Positions 17,142 through 26,919 of a stretch of DNA of 64,000 nt are shown in pieces (the stretch's first letter is position 1; each line of letters opens with the position of its first letter). This DNA comes from Azospira inquinata (GTDB taxonomy: Bacteria > Pseudomonadota > Gammaproteobacteria > Burkholderiales > Rhodocyclaceae): assembly GCF_018905915.1 (NCBI RefSeq), contig NZ_CP064782.1:372001-436000 (forward strand), given 5' to 3'. The notes under the pieces were generated by a model. It was not told the origin of the DNA and made no database searches. It worked only from the letters and a program-made list of their open reading frames with translations. Made by a program: the position numbers and the translations under genes.

Positions 17142-17169
17142 TCCGGCACTCCAGTTTTCCACACCCAGA

Positions 17170-17199
17170 AAGGGGAAGGCTTGGCCTTCCCCTTTTTTT
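17170..17199 (+). terminator. intrinsic terminator of the ppiC-like gene
   Basis: An 11-base-pair perfect stem (AAGGGGAAGGC with GCCTTCCCCTT) with a 3-base loop is followed by seven T residues. Confidence 0.92.
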
Positions 17200-17348
17200 G
17201 TCCACCGGCCAGGATGGCGACGCTTCACGTCCCTGTAACCTCCCCCCCTTATAGTCTGAGGCCCTGTTTTCGGTCGCCCGCGCCCATGACCGCCGCCCCA
17301 TTGATTCAACGTCTCGCTTCCAGTTTTCTCAAAGAGGATAGTGATCCC

Positions 17349-19118
17349 ATGGATGAGGCCCATGCCCTGCAAGCCCTGATCGATGGAGACGCCCTCACTC
17401 CGGTGTTCCAGCCCATCCTGGACTACCGCTCCCACACCTATATCGGCTATGAAGGCCTGATCCGGGGTCCCCAGGACAGCCCCTGGCACATGCCCCTGGC
17501 CCTGTTCGAGGCGGCCCGCCGCCACCAGCTCACCATGGCCCTGGAACGGGCCTGCCGGGAAGCCATATTCCGCCGCTTTGCCGAACTCCAACTGGCCGGC
17601 AAACTGTTTATCAACGCCAGCCCGGGCTGTCTCCAGGACCCGGCCTTCCGCAATGGCCGGACCATGGGCCTGCTCCGGGACCTGGGCTTGAGCCCTTCCC
17701 GCATCATTATCGAAATTACGGAAAACGAGCAGATCGAGGATTTCGGGGAAATTCACGACGCCCTCCAGTATTACCGGGGCCAGGGCTACCAGGTGGCCAT
17801 CGACGACCTGGGGGAAGGCTTTTCCAATCTGCGCATGTGGTCGGAACTGCGCCCGGAATACGTAAAAATTGACCGGCACTTCATCGCCGGCATCGCCCAG
17901 GACGGGCTCAAATTCCAGCTGGTCCGTTCCATGCACGAACTGGCGGAAGCCTGCGGCGCCTTCATCATCGCCGAGGGCATTGAAACGGAGGAGGATTTCG
18001 CCACGGTGCGGGATCTGGGCATTGCCTGCGGCCAGGGCTTTTTCATCGCCCGCCCCCATCCAGCCCCGGCCAGCCAGCCGCCCCTGGAGGCCCTGAATGC
18101 CCTGCGGGACCGGCATATCGCGGTTTTTCCCAAGGGCACCCATGGTCACGGAGCCAAGACCGCCCGCCACCTGGCCCAGCCCATCCAGCCCATTTCCCCG
18201 GAAACCCTGAATGACGCGGTGTATCAACGCTTTGAACAGGACCCCCAGCTCCACGTTCTGCCCGTGGTGTGCAACGGCCAGCCCCTGGGCCTCATCAACC
18301 GGCACAACCTGATCGACCGCTTCGCCCGGCCCTACCGGCGGGAGCTGTACGGACGCAAGGCCTGCACCCTGTTCATGGACCCCACCCCCCTGATCGTGGA
18401 TCAGGACCTGTCGGTCCAGGAGGTGGGCCTGCTCATTTCCCGGGCCGCCCAGCACAATCTCTACGATGGCTTCATCGTCATCGCAGACGGCGCCTATTTG
18501 GGGGTGGGCAGCGGTCAGGACCTGATGGCCCTGATTACGGAAATGCAAATCTCCGCCGCCCGCTACGCCAATCCCCTGACCCAGTTGCCGGGCAACGTGC
18601 CCATCAACGAACACACGGAGCGGCTGCTGGAAAACCGCACCCCTTTCGCCGCCTGCTACTGCGATGTGGATAACTTCAAGCCCTACAACGATGCCTACGG
18701 CTACCGCCGGGGGGACGACCTGATCCAGCTCCTGGGCAATGTGCTGACGGCAGAGGGAGACCCCCATCTGGACTTTATCGGCCACATCGGTGGCGACGAT
18801 TTCATCGTCCTGTTCCAGAGTCCGGATTGGGAAAGCCGCTGCGCCCGCATTCTGCGGCGCTTTGATGACTGTCTGGTGGACTTGATCGATGCCCCGGACA
18901 TGGCTCGGGGCGGCTTTATCGGGGAGGACCGGAAGGGACGCCGGGTCTTCAATCCCCTGCCCAGCCTGTCCATCGGCGCCTTACGGGTGGAACCCGGGCT
19001 CTACGCCTCCCATCACGACATCGCGGCAGCGGCGGCCCAGGCCAAGAAACAGGCGAAAAAACAGGCGGGCAGTTCCTTTTTCATCGAACGCCGCAAGCCC
19101 GGCTTCCCCACCCCCTAA
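17349..19118 (+). CDS. EAL-CBS-GGDEF c-di-GMP protein with GGDDF site
   Basis: This is a cytoplasmic protein of about 589 residues with an N-terminal EAL domain (to about residue 245), a CBS-pair-like middle (about 265-395) and a C-terminal GGDEF domain. The EAL part keeps YEGLIRGP (EGL variant, Glu and Arg present), the ENE of IEITENE, IDDLGEGFSNL, the Lys of VKID and EGIET, so phosphodiesterase activity is plausible. The GGDEF signature reads GGDDF, with Asp for the Glu, so cyclase activity is doubtful. AGAGGA lies 10 bases before the ATG at 17349; an ATG at 17286 adds 21 residues without a ribosome site and is an alternative. The preceding terminator isolates it from the ppiC-like gene. 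Confidence 0.88.
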   Translation: MDEAHALQALIDGDALTPVFQPILDYRSHTYIGYEGLIRGPQDSPWHMPLALFEAARRHQLTMALERACREAIFRRFAELQLAGKLFINASPGCLQDPAFRNGRTMGLLRDLGLSPSRIIIEITENEQIEDFGEIHDALQYYRGQGYQVAIDDLGEGFSNLRMWSELRPEYVKIDRHFIAGIAQDGLKFQLVRSMHELAEACGAFIIAEGIETEEDFATVRDLGIACGQGFFIARPHPAPASQPPLEALNALRDRHIAVFPKGTHGHGAKTARHLAQPIQPISPETLNDAVYQRFEQDPQLHVLPVVCNGQPLGLINRHNLIDRFARPYRRELYGRKACTLFMDPTPLIVDQDLSVQEVGLLISRAAQHNLYDGFIVIADGAYLGVGSGQDLMALITEMQISAARYANPLTQLPGNVPINEHTERLLENRTPFAACYCDVDNFKPYNDAYGYRRGDDLIQLLGNVLTAEGDPHLDFIGHIGGDDFIVLFQSPDWESRCARILRRFDDCLVDLIDAPDMARGGFIGEDRKGRRVFNPLPSLSIGALRVEPGLYASHHDIAAAAAQAKKQAKKQAGSSFFIERRKPGFPTP

Positions 19119-19160
19119 GCCCCGGGGAAGGCCCTTTACCCACAAGAACGGCTCTGGGCC

Positions 19161-19568
19161 TTATTTGACGCCCTGGGCCTTGAGGAAGGGGGCGTAGGCC
19201 CGATCCACCTGGCAAATGTGGTGCACCAGCCATTGCTTCAAAAATTCCAGGGCTTCCTGCCCCACCCTTTCCCCCGCCTCGAAACGCAGGAGAAGCTTGG
19301 TGGCGGTGGAGGTGAAGGCGTCGTGCTCCGCCCTGTGGTCTTCCGTTTCCGGATAGCCGTACTGGAGGAGCAGCACCTCTTCCGCCACAAAGTGGTTATA
19401 GGTGTAATCCACCAGGCCTTCCAGTACCTGCCCCACCACCTGGGGCCGGGGGTCGGGGCGGGAAATTTCGTCGTACAGAGCGTTGGTTAAATCCACCAGC
19501 CAGTGGTGCTGGCGGTCAATCTCAGCCAGGCCCAATTCCAGGTCCTGGGTCCAGGGCATAAACGCCAT
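19161..19568 (-). CDS. bacteriohemerythrin
   Basis: The 135-residue protein is a single hemerythrin domain that binds O2 at a di-iron site. Ligands are visible in the family order: QHHWL near residue 22, NHFVAEE, HRAEHDAF, and LVHHICQVDRAY at the C-terminus. Such proteins store or deliver O2 in microaerophilic bacteria or act as O2 sensors. It is a lone gene converging with the EAL-GGDEF gene, with only 42 bases between. No partner gene indicates a specific pathway. Confidence 0.94.
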   Translation of the reverse strand: MAFMPWTQDLELGLAEIDRQHHWLVDLTNALYDEISRPDPRPQVVGQVLEGLVDYTYNHFVAEEVLLLQYGYPETEDHRAEHDAFTSTATKLLLRFEAGERVGQEALEFLKQWLVHHICQVDRAYAPFLKAQGVK

Positions 19569-19664
19569 GGCTTTCCTCCCTCGCGGTATATATGCGATGT
19601 GTTTTTCTTGATTCTACCCGAGGCATTCCCCGGCGGGCCCAATTATTACCCCCCTGGGCCCATA

Positions 19665-19695
19665 AAAAAACCCCGATGCATATCGGGGTTTTTCG
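19665..19695 (-). terminator. bidirectional intrinsic terminator after purL
   Basis: The stem AACCCCGAT/ATCGGGGTT with a GCAT loop is flanked by an A run on the left and a T run on the right, so it works for purL on the minus strand and in the opposite direction. Confidence 0.9.
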
Positions 19696-19713
19696 GGACG
19701 GGGAAGAAAGGGA

Positions 19714-22700
19714 TTAACCCACCCACACCCGGGCGTTGCGGAACATGCGCATCCAGGGACTGTCTTCGCCCCAACCCGCGGGGTGCCAGGACATCTGGAC
19801 GGTACGGAAGACCCGTTCCGGATGGGGCATCATGATGGTGAAGCGGCCATCCGCCGTGGTAAAGCCCGTCACCCCGGCGGGGGAACCGTTGGGGTTGTAG
19901 GGATAGGCTTCCGTGGCCTGACCTTGGTGATCCACGTAGCGCAGGGCCACCAGGGCCCGGGCCTGATCTTCCGCCGAGGCGAACTCGGCCCGACCTTCCC
20001 CGTGGGAAACCACGATGGGCATACGGGAACCGGCCATGCCAGCGAAGAACAGGGAGGGAGACGGGGTGACCTCGGCCATGACAAAGCGGGCCTCGAACTG
20101 CTCCACCGTGTTGCGCTTCAGGGCGGGCCAGTGGTCGGCCCCGGGAATCACTTCCTTCAGGGCGCTCATCATCTGACAGCCATTGCAGACCCCCAGGGCG
20201 AAGGTGTCCTGGCGGCCAAAGAAGGCGGCAAACTGGTCCCGGGCCCGGGCGTTGAAGAGAATGGTCTTGGCCCAGCCCTGGCCGGCCCCCAACACATCCC
20301 CGTAGGAGAAGCCGCCGCAGGCCACGGCTCCCTTGAAGTCGGCCAGATCCACCCGGCCCCCCAGGATGTCGCTCATATGCACATCCACGGCGGCAAAGCC
20401 GGCCCGGTCAAAGGCGGCAGCCATTTCCGTATGGCTATTCACCCCCTGCTCCCGCAGGATCGCCACCCGGGGCCGGGCCCCGGTGGCAATGAAGGGCGCG
20501 GCCACGTCCTCGGCGGGATCGAAGTCCAGCTGGGCGGACAGCCCCGTGTCCTGGGTATCCAGCAGCCGGTCGTATTCTTCCTGGGCACAGGCCGGATTGT
20601 CCCGCAGGGACTGGAGCCGAAAGGAGGTTTCGGACCAGGCCCGTTGCAGGTCCACCCGGCTTTCGGAAATCACCGCCTTGGCGTTGCGGATCACCCGGAT
20701 ATGGTCCCGATCGTTGGGATAGCCCACCAGGGCGTAGCAGGCGCCCAAGCCGGCGTCCCGCAGGGCCTGGCAGACTTCGTCCCGCTGCTCCCGGCGAATC
20801 TGGATCAGGGCCCCCAGTTCTTCGTTGAACAGGGCCTTCACCAGCCGTTCGTGGGAACGGCCCCCCAGCACGTCGGGCTGCTTTTCGTAGCCATCCACGT
20901 CGTTCATCAGGGTGTCGTAGGTGAGAATGTCCATGTTCAGACTCACCCCGCAGCGGGAGGCGAAGGCCATTTCGCAGGCGGCGGCGAACAGACCACCGTC
21001 GGAGCGGTCATGGTAGGCCAGCAGCTTGCCCTCCTGGTTCAGGGACTGGATTACCTTGAAGAAGGCCGCCAGACGGGCGGGTTCGTCCAAATCCGGAGCC
21101 TCGTCCCCAGTGGCGTTGTACACCTGGGCCAGGGCCGAGCCCCCCAGGCGGTTTTGTCCAGCGGACAGGTCGATGAGGACCAGTTCCGTTTCCCCCTGAT
21201 CCAGTTGCAGCACCGGGGTCAGGGTACGACGCACGTCCGGGCTGGGCGCAAAGGCGGTGACGATGAGGGACAGGGGAGACACCACCTGATGCTTGGTCCC
21301 CTCCCCTTCCCAGGCGGTACGCATGGACAGGGAGTCCTTGCCCACCGGGATGGACAGGCCCACCTGGCGGCACAGTTCGCTGACCGCCCCCACGGTGTCG
21401 AAAAGACGGGCATCTTCCCCGGGGTAACCGGCGGCGGCCATCCAGTTGGCGGAGAGCTTCACCTGGCCCAGATCCGCCACCGGAGCGGCGGCCAGATTGG
21501 TGATGGCTTCCCCCACGGCCATGCGGCCGGAGGCGGGAGCATCCACCACGGCCACCGGGGTCCGTTCCCCCATGGCGAAGGCTTCGCCCTGATAGCCCTG
21601 GTAACCCATGAGGGTCACCGCCACATCGGCCACGGGCACCTGCCAGGGGCCTACCATCTGATCCCGGGCGGTCATGCCGCCCACGGACCGGTCGCCGATG
21701 GTAATAAGGAAGGTCTTGTCCGCCACGGCGGGCAGTTGCAGCACCCGGTAGGCCGCTTCTTTCAGATCTACCCCCGTGGGGTCGAAGGCCAGGGTAACGG
21801 GGAGCTGATGCTGGGCGTCCCGGGTCATGCGGGGGGGCTTGCCCAGCAGGGCTTCCATGTCCATATCCACCGGATCGGCCCCCAGCAGTTCGTCCTTCAC
21901 CCGCAGACGGCCGTCATCCGTGGCCACCCCCACCACGGCGAAGGGACAGCGTTCCCGTTCGCAGAGGGCGCGGAATTCTTCCAGTCGGGTGGGAGGCACG
22001 GCCAGTACGTAGCGTTCCTGGGATTCGTTGCTCCAGATTTCCGCCGGGCTCATGCCCGCCTCTTCCACGGGCACCGCCCGCAGATCGAAGAGGGCGCCAC
22101 ACTGGCCCGAATCCGCCAGTTCCGGGAAGGCATTGGAAAGGCCCCCGGCCCCCACGTCGTGGATGGAGAGAACGGGATTGCCGTCCCCCGGGGTGGCCGG
22201 GTCCAGCCGGGGCGTGCCCAGCTGCCAGCAACGGTCGATCACCTCCTGGGCACGGCGCTGGATTTCCGGATTGCCCCGCTGCACGGAGGCGAAGTCCAGG
22301 TCTTCCGCATTGGCGCCGGTGGCCATGGAGGAGGCGGCACCGCCCCCCAGGCCGATGAGCATGCCCGGTCCCCCCAGCTGGATAAGCAGGGTGCCGGCGG
22401 GGAATACCTCCGCCTTGTGGGACTGGCCGGCGGCGATGTTGCCCAGGCCCCCGGCGATCATGATGGGCTTGTGATAGCCCCGCACCTCCGTGCCCAGATT
22501 TTCCTCATAGGTACGGAAGTAGCCGGTCAGGTTGGGGCGGCCAAATTCGTTATTGAAAGCCGCCGCGCCGATGGGCCCTTCCAGCATGATGGAGAGGGCG
22601 GAGGCGATGCGGGAAGGCTTGCCCACGGTCTGTTCCCAAGGACGCTGGGCATCGGGCAGGAGCAGGTTGGAAACGGTGAAACCGCAGAGCCCAGCCTTGG

Positions 22701-23688
22701 GCTTGGAGCCCCGGCCCGTGGCCCCCTCGTCCCGAATTTCCCCACCGGAGCCGGTGGCGGCGCCGGGGAAGGGGGAAATGGCGGTGGGATGGTTGTGGGT
22801 TTCCACCTTGGCCAGGATATGGGTCAGCTCTTCCCGATAGCGGTAATGGCCTTCCCCATCCGGGTAGAAGCGGGGCACGGCGGCCCCTTCGATAATGGAG
22901 GAATTGTCCGAATAGGCCACCACCGTGCCCTGGGGATGGGCCTGGTGGGTGCTGCGGATCATGCCGAACAGGGTTTCCGGACGGGCTTCCCCATCCACCA
23001 CCCAGGAGGCGTTGAAAATCTTGTGGCGGCAGTGTTCCGAATTGGCCTGGGCGAACATCATCAGTTCCACGTCCGTGGGATTGCGCCCCGCCTTGCGGTA
23101 GATGTCCAGCAGGTAATCGATTTCGTCCTCGGAGAGGGCCAGACCCAGATCCCCGTTGGCCCGCACCAAGGCGTCCCGGCCACCGGCCAGTACATCCACG
23201 GAGGCCAGGGGACGGGGGTCGAAATCCTGGAACAGGTCGGCGGTGCGGGCAAAATCTTCCAGCACCGACTCGGTCATCCGGTCATGGATCAGGGCCGCCA
23301 GCTGGCGCCGCTCCCCTTCCGTAAAGACGTACTTGGCCTTGGCCTGAAAGTAATAGGCGATCCCCCGTTCGATGCGCCCCACCCCGGTGAGACCCGCGTT
23401 CACCGCAATGTCCGTGGCTTTGGAGGACCAGGGGGAAATGGTGCCCACCCGGGGCGTGACCAGGAACAGGTCGCCCCGCCCCTTGGCCTCGGTTGCCCGT
23501 TCTTCCAGGAGCCGCCCGAGCTGGGCCCGGGTCCCTTCCGTCAGGGGCTGGTCGAGCTGAACGAAATGCCAGTATTCGGCCTGGAGGGCGGCCAGGGAAG
23601 GCACGGCCTGGGTCAGGCGGGCTTGCAGGCGTTGCAGACGGAAAGCGGAAAAGGCGGGAGCCCCCCGCAGGAAAAGGATATCGGCCAT
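19714..23688 (-). CDS. purL: phosphoribosylformylglycinamidine synthase PurL (large type)
   Basis: PurL converts FGAR, glutamine and ATP to FGAM in step four of purine synthesis. The 1324-residue protein is the single-chain large form, with an N-terminal PurS-like domain, two AIRS-like ATP-binding halves (for example [20 protein letters not shown]) and a C-terminal class I glutaminase. The glutaminase shows [12 protein letters not shown] and the catalytic Cys in [10 protein letters not shown]. The ATG at 23688 lies 125 bases downstream of the GGDEF-EAL stop, with no obvious terminator between. A strong terminator follows the gene. Confidence 0.98.
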   Translation of the reverse strand: MADILFLRGAPAFSAFRLQRLQARLTQAVPSLAALQAEYWHFVQLDQPLTEGTRAQLGRLLEERATEAKGRGDLFLVTPRVGTISPWSSKATDIAVNAGLTGVGRIERGIAYYFQAKAKYVFTEGERRQLAALIHDRMTESVLEDFARTADLFQDFDPRPLASVDVLAGGRDALVRANGDLGLALSEDEIDYLLDIYRKAGRNPTDVELMMFAQANSEHCRHKIFNASWVVDGEARPETLFGMIRSTHQAHPQGTVVAYSDNSSIIEGAAVPRFYPDGEGHYRYREELTHILAKVETHNHPTAISPFPGAATGSGGEIRDEGATGRGSKPKAGLCGFTVSNLLLPDAQRPWEQTVGKPSRIASALSIMLEGPIGAAAFNNEFGRPNLTGYFRTYEENLGTEVRGYHKPIMIAGGLGNIAAGQSHKAEVFPAGTLLIQLGGPGMLIGLGGGAASSMATGANAEDLDFASVQRGNPEIQRRAQEVIDRCWQLGTPRLDPATPGDGNPVLSIHDVGAGGLSNAFPELADSGQCGALFDLRAVPVEEAGMSPAEIWSNESQERYVLAVPPTRLEEFRALCERERCPFAVVGVATDDGRLRVKDELLGADPVDMDMEALLGKPPRMTRDAQHQLPVTLAFDPTGVDLKEAAYRVLQLPAVADKTFLITIGDRSVGGMTARDQMVGPWQVPVADVAVTLMGYQGYQGEAFAMGERTPVAVVDAPASGRMAVGEAITNLAAAPVADLGQVKLSANWMAAAGYPGEDARLFDTVGAVSELCRQVGLSIPVGKDSLSMRTAWEGEGTKHQVVSPLSLIVTAFAPSPDVRRTLTPVLQLDQGETELVLIDLSAGQNRLGGSALAQVYNATGDEAPDLDEPARLAAFFKVIQSLNQEGKLLAYHDRSDGGLFAAACEMAFASRCGVSLNMDILTYDTLMNDVDGYEKQPDVLGGRSHERLVKALFNEELGALIQIRREQRDEVCQALRDAGLGACYALVGYPNDRDHIRVIRNAKAVISESRVDLQRAWSETSFRLQSLRDNPACAQEEYDRLLDTQDTGLSAQLDFDPAEDVAAPFIATGARPRVAILREQGVNSHTEMAAAFDRAGFAAVDVHMSDILGGRVDLADFKGAVACGGFSYGDVLGAGQGWAKTILFNARARDQFAAFFGRQDTFALGVCNGCQMMSALKEVIPGADHWPALKRNTVEQFEARFVMAEVTPSPSLFFAGMAGSRMPIVVSHGEGRAEFASAEDQARALVALRYVDHQGQATEAYPYNPNGSPAGVTGFTTADGRFTIMMPHPERVFRTVQMSWHPAGWGEDSPWMRMFRNARVWVG

Positions 23689-23813
23689 GGAAATCTTGGG
23701 AGAAGGAGGAGCGAAAAGGGAAGATTATACCCGGCCTCCCCGCCCCCCGCCCCACCAGCTTCCCCGGGCCCGCCCCCATCCGAGCGCCATCCCCCGGCGC
23801 CCCGGGGCCGGAT

Positions 23814-25949
23814 TCAGGCGGCGCTGCTGCCGTCCCGCCCCGGCCCTTCCAGATCCACAAGCCAGTCGTCGAAAAGCCGAGCCGGGCCGAACCAGTCGCC
23901 CTGGCCCCAATCCACCCCTTCGTCCTGCAAGGCCAGGAAGGTGCCCTCCCCCTCCACCCGGGTCGCCACCACCTGGAGCCCCAGGGTCCGGCAGATGGAC
24001 TGGACGGCCCGGATCAGGCTGCTGCTGATGGGATTGGTGTTCAGTTCCCGGGTCAGCTTGGCGTCCAGCTTGACCCAGGAGAGGGGCAATTCCTTCAGGT
24101 AAGCAAAGGAGGAGAGGCCGGAGCCGAAGTCGTCCAGGGCCAGTTGGCAACCCAGGCCCCGGACCTGGGCGGCAAAATCCCGCACCCGGGGGCCATCCCG
24201 ACCCACCAGGTCTTCGCTGATTTCAAAGCACAGCTGGTCCGCCTCCAGACCGTGGCTGGTAAGCCGTTCCCGGATGAAGGTGAGCAGCTGGGTCTGTTCC
24301 AGGCTTTGCAGGGAAAGGTTGATGCAGCAGCAGGCCCGGCGCCCGGGGAAGCGGGCCTGTAGCCGCTCCAGCCCGGTGCAGGCGGCCTCGATCAGCCACC
24401 GGTCCAGGGGGGCCAGCAATTCAAAGCGCTCGGCGGAGGGCAGAAAAGCGGCGGCCGGAATCACCGTTCCCCCATCCTCCAGCAGGCAGGGGAAAACTTC
24501 GTAACGCAGATCTCCGGTCTGGGCTCCTTGCAGGGGCACCAGGGACTGGGCGAAAAGGAGAAAGCGGTTTTCCTGGAAACCCCGCTGCAAGCGGCTGGCC
24601 CAGCCCATGTCGGCCTGACGCTGCATCAGTTCCCGCCCGTCCAGCTGGAACTGGACCACCCGGTTGCGGCCCTGGGCCTTGGCGGCGTAACAGGCGTTAT
24701 CCACCGCCGAGAGCACCTCCTCCAGGGTGCCCAGGGTGCCATCCAGGGCCACCAGGCCAATGCTGGCGCCGATGGAAAAGAGCTGCTGGTTCCACTGGAA
24801 GCGGAAATCCTGGACCAGACAGCGGAGGTTTTCCGCCACCTGGAGGGCGTCCGACACCGGGCAGTTTTCCAGGAGAATGCCGAATTCGTCGCCCCCCAAG
24901 CGCCCCAGCACATCCCCCTCCCGCAGACGCTCCTGGAGCAGGCGGGTAATCTGGCGCAAGAGCTCGTCCCCGGCCCCGTGGCCGCAGGTGTCATTCACCG
25001 CCTTGAAGCGGTCCAAATCCAGGTAGCAGAGCACATGGGAATTATCCGGGGAAGCGGTGGCCAGCACTTCCAGAATGCGCCGCTCGAATTCCCGCCGATT
25101 GACCAGACCGGTGAGGGGATCATGGCTGGCCTGGTAGGCCAGCTGGGTGGTAGCGGCGGCAATCCGCTCCTGCTGGATGTGGTAGTTATTTTCCAGCCGC
25201 TCCGCCATGTGATTAAAGCCCTGTTCCAGTTGCCCCAGTTCCCCTTCCGACACGTTGGGCACCCGGGTTTCCAGGGAACCGGCGGCCATGGCCCGCACCG
25301 CCCCCACCAAGCGGCTCACGGGGCGGGAAAAGGAGCGGGCCACCCGCAGGGCGAAGAGGCTGGTGGCCCCCATGACCAGCACAAACAGCAGCACGGCCCG
25401 AAGCAGAAAACGGTGTTTCTGGGCCGCCAGACCGTCCGTGCCGATTTCCACGTAGGCCACGCCGATCCGTTCCCCCCCCGCTTCCGTCCCGGCGGACCGG
25501 GCCCCGGTGGGGGCGCTCAGATCCAGGTCGTCCAGGGCCACCTCCGCCCGGCGGATGGGGGCGGCAAAGCCGATCCAGCCCTTCCCCTGGGACTGGAGCA
25601 GACCGCCCCGGCCCTGGGAGGCCACCTGATTGGGGCTCTGGGTAGCCCGGCCGCTCAGGGCCATGGGCTGGCCTTCCATGTCCAGTACCATCACCGCCCG
25701 CACATCGGATTGCTGCATGGCGGCCTGAGCCAGGGCTTGCAGCCCCGCCCGGTCCCCCGCAATCACCCCATATTCACAGGCCGGCGCCAAATAACGGACC
25801 GTGGCCTGGCCCCGCTGGCGCAGCTGGGCGTCCAGCACATCCAGGCCGCTGATGGCGTAATACAGGGTCAACAGGGCCGCAATCACCGCCGCCGGGGCCA
25901 GGGCCAGGAGCAACACCCTTTGTCGGATGGTCCAGCCGGTGGGCGTCAT
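23814..25949 (-). CDS. membrane diguanylate cyclase with degenerate EAL domain
   Basis: This 711-residue protein has a membrane helix (about 12-31), a periplasmic domain of the BarA/YfiN type (APACEYGVIAGDR), a second helix (about 182-202) and HAMP. A GGDEF domain with intact RLGGDEFG follows, so it probably makes c-di-GMP. The C-terminal EAL domain is eroded. The EAL motif reads YEVF without the Arg, and VAEGVE has become VATRVE, although LALDDFGSGLS and the Lys of VKLD remain. It is thus likely a nucleotide-binding or structural module rather than a phosphodiesterase. The ATG overlaps the stop of the periplasmic binding protein gene by 4 bases, suggesting that this protein receives its signal from that partner. 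Confidence 0.9.
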   Translation of the reverse strand: MTPTGWTIRQRVLLLALAPAAVIAALLTLYYAISGLDVLDAQLRQRGQATVRYLAPACEYGVIAGDRAGLQALAQAAMQQSDVRAVMVLDMEGQPMALSGRATQSPNQVASQGRGGLLQSQGKGWIGFAAPIRRAEVALDDLDLSAPTGARSAGTEAGGERIGVAYVEIGTDGLAAQKHRFLLRAVLLFVLVMGATSLFALRVARSFSRPVSRLVGAVRAMAAGSLETRVPNVSEGELGQLEQGFNHMAERLENNYHIQQERIAAATTQLAYQASHDPLTGLVNRREFERRILEVLATASPDNSHVLCYLDLDRFKAVNDTCGHGAGDELLRQITRLLQERLREGDVLGRLGGDEFGILLENCPVSDALQVAENLRCLVQDFRFQWNQQLFSIGASIGLVALDGTLGTLEEVLSAVDNACYAAKAQGRNRVVQFQLDGRELMQRQADMGWASRLQRGFQENRFLLFAQSLVPLQGAQTGDLRYEVFPCLLEDGGTVIPAAAFLPSAERFELLAPLDRWLIEAACTGLERLQARFPGRRACCCINLSLQSLEQTQLLTFIRERLTSHGLEADQLCFEISEDLVGRDGPRVRDFAAQVRGLGCQLALDDFGSGLSSFAYLKELPLSWVKLDAKLTRELNTNPISSSLIRAVQSICRTLGLQVVATRVEGEGTFLALQDEGVDWGQGDWFGPARLFDDWLVDLEGPGRDGSSAA

Positions 25950-26908
25950 TCCCCGTCCCCACCTTTCGCCAGCGCCTCGGCCAGGCTGTGTTCATCCCCT
26001 ACCTCCAGGCCCAGGGAACGGGCCACGCTCCGATTCACCGCCACGTTGAAATAGGCGGGATACTGGGGGGCGGGCAACTGCACCCGCCCGGCGGGCATGG
26101 CCCGCAGCCAGTCCCCCACCTGACGGGCGATATGCTGGGGCGAGGAATAGACCGCCGCCAGGGCCCCCGCCGCCACATAGGCCTGGGAAAAACCAAACAC
26201 AGGGCGGCGGAACCGGTAGGTGGTGAGCAGAATGGGCCGGGCCGTCTCCCGGGTGTAGACCATACTGTCCGGCAGGGCCCAGAGCATGTCGGAGAGGGGC
26301 AGAAGCCGGTTCAGCACCGGCACAATGTCGGCGCCGTTACTGATCTGTTCGGTCTGGACCTCCAGCCCCTGGTGGGCGGCAGCACTGCGTAAATGGCCCT
26401 GCTGGGCAGCGGAATCCGGCCCCACCAGCACCGCTACCTTGTGCTTGCCCGGCATGATGAGGCGCATCAGGCCCAGCTGACGACTAAGGGGCTGATCCAG
26501 GTAAATGGCCGACTGGCCCCCGTGGCGCCGCCCCATTTCCAGGTGCTCATAGGCCTGGCGGGGCACCAGCACATGGAGCACGGGCACCCCCAGTTCCATG
26601 TGATTCACCGCCTGTCCCGCCTTCACCCCCACCGCCAGCACCAGGGCTGCGTTGCCCAGTTCGGCCCCATCCAGGTGCTGGCCCGCCACCCCGGCCAGTT
26701 TCACCGAGCGGCGCACTCCGGACTGGGCCAGGGCCGCATTCAGGGCATCAAAAAATTCCCCGTACACGCCCCCCCGGTCGGAGAGCACCACCGCCACCCC
26801 GTCCCCGGCCCAGACCCGGGGCGCGCCCAGGCACACCAGGAAAAATGCCATAAAAATATGACAAAAGGCCAGGCGGCGCAAAAGGGCGGGGAGGATGGGA
26901 AAAACCAT
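25946..26908 (-). CDS. periplasmic ABC_sub_bind-type binding protein
   Basis: The 320-residue protein has an N-terminal signal sequence (hydrophobic about residues 12-32, cut near VWAGD). Its fold resembles the ABC transporter substrate-binding family PF04392, with two lobes (LVLAVGVKAG and KVAVLVGPDS segments starting each). No ABC permease or ATPase gene is nearby, so it is more likely a sensory binding protein. It lies between a TonB-dependent receptor gene (11 bases upstream) and a membrane cyclase gene (4-base overlap), a layout like YfiB-YfiR-YfiN in reverse logic. The ligand is unknown. Confidence 0.8.
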   Translation of the reverse strand: MVFPILPALLRRLAFCHIFMAFFLVCLGAPRVWAGDGVAVVLSDRGGVYGEFFDALNAALAQSGVRRSVKLAGVAGQHLDGAELGNAALVLAVGVKAGQAVNHMELGVPVLHVLVPRQAYEHLEMGRRHGGQSAIYLDQPLSRQLGLMRLIMPGKHKVAVLVGPDSAAQQGHLRSAAAHQGLEVQTEQISNGADIVPVLNRLLPLSDMLWALPDSMVYTRETARPILLTTYRFRRPVFGFSQAYVAAGALAAVYSSPQHIARQVGDWLRAMPAGRVQLPAPQYPAYFNVAVNRSVARSLGLEVGDEHSLAEALAKGGDGE

Positions 26909-26919
26909 GGACGAAAAAC

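Noticed and set aside
23689..23813. Possible promoter or riboswitch before purL
   Set aside because: The 125-base spacer is GC-rich and shows neither a purine-riboswitch core nor a PurR-like palindrome.
19783..24102. Very long plus-strand open frame opposite purL (1439 codons) and similar long antisense frames at 12638-14437, 16335-18785 and 36725-38005
   Set aside because: They run opposite or across strongly conserved genes (purL, the hybrid kinase, the ppiC-like gene and the EAL-GGDEF gene, hom). Their products are rich in Gly, His, Gln and Pro with no domain, which is what GC-rich antisense frames look like.
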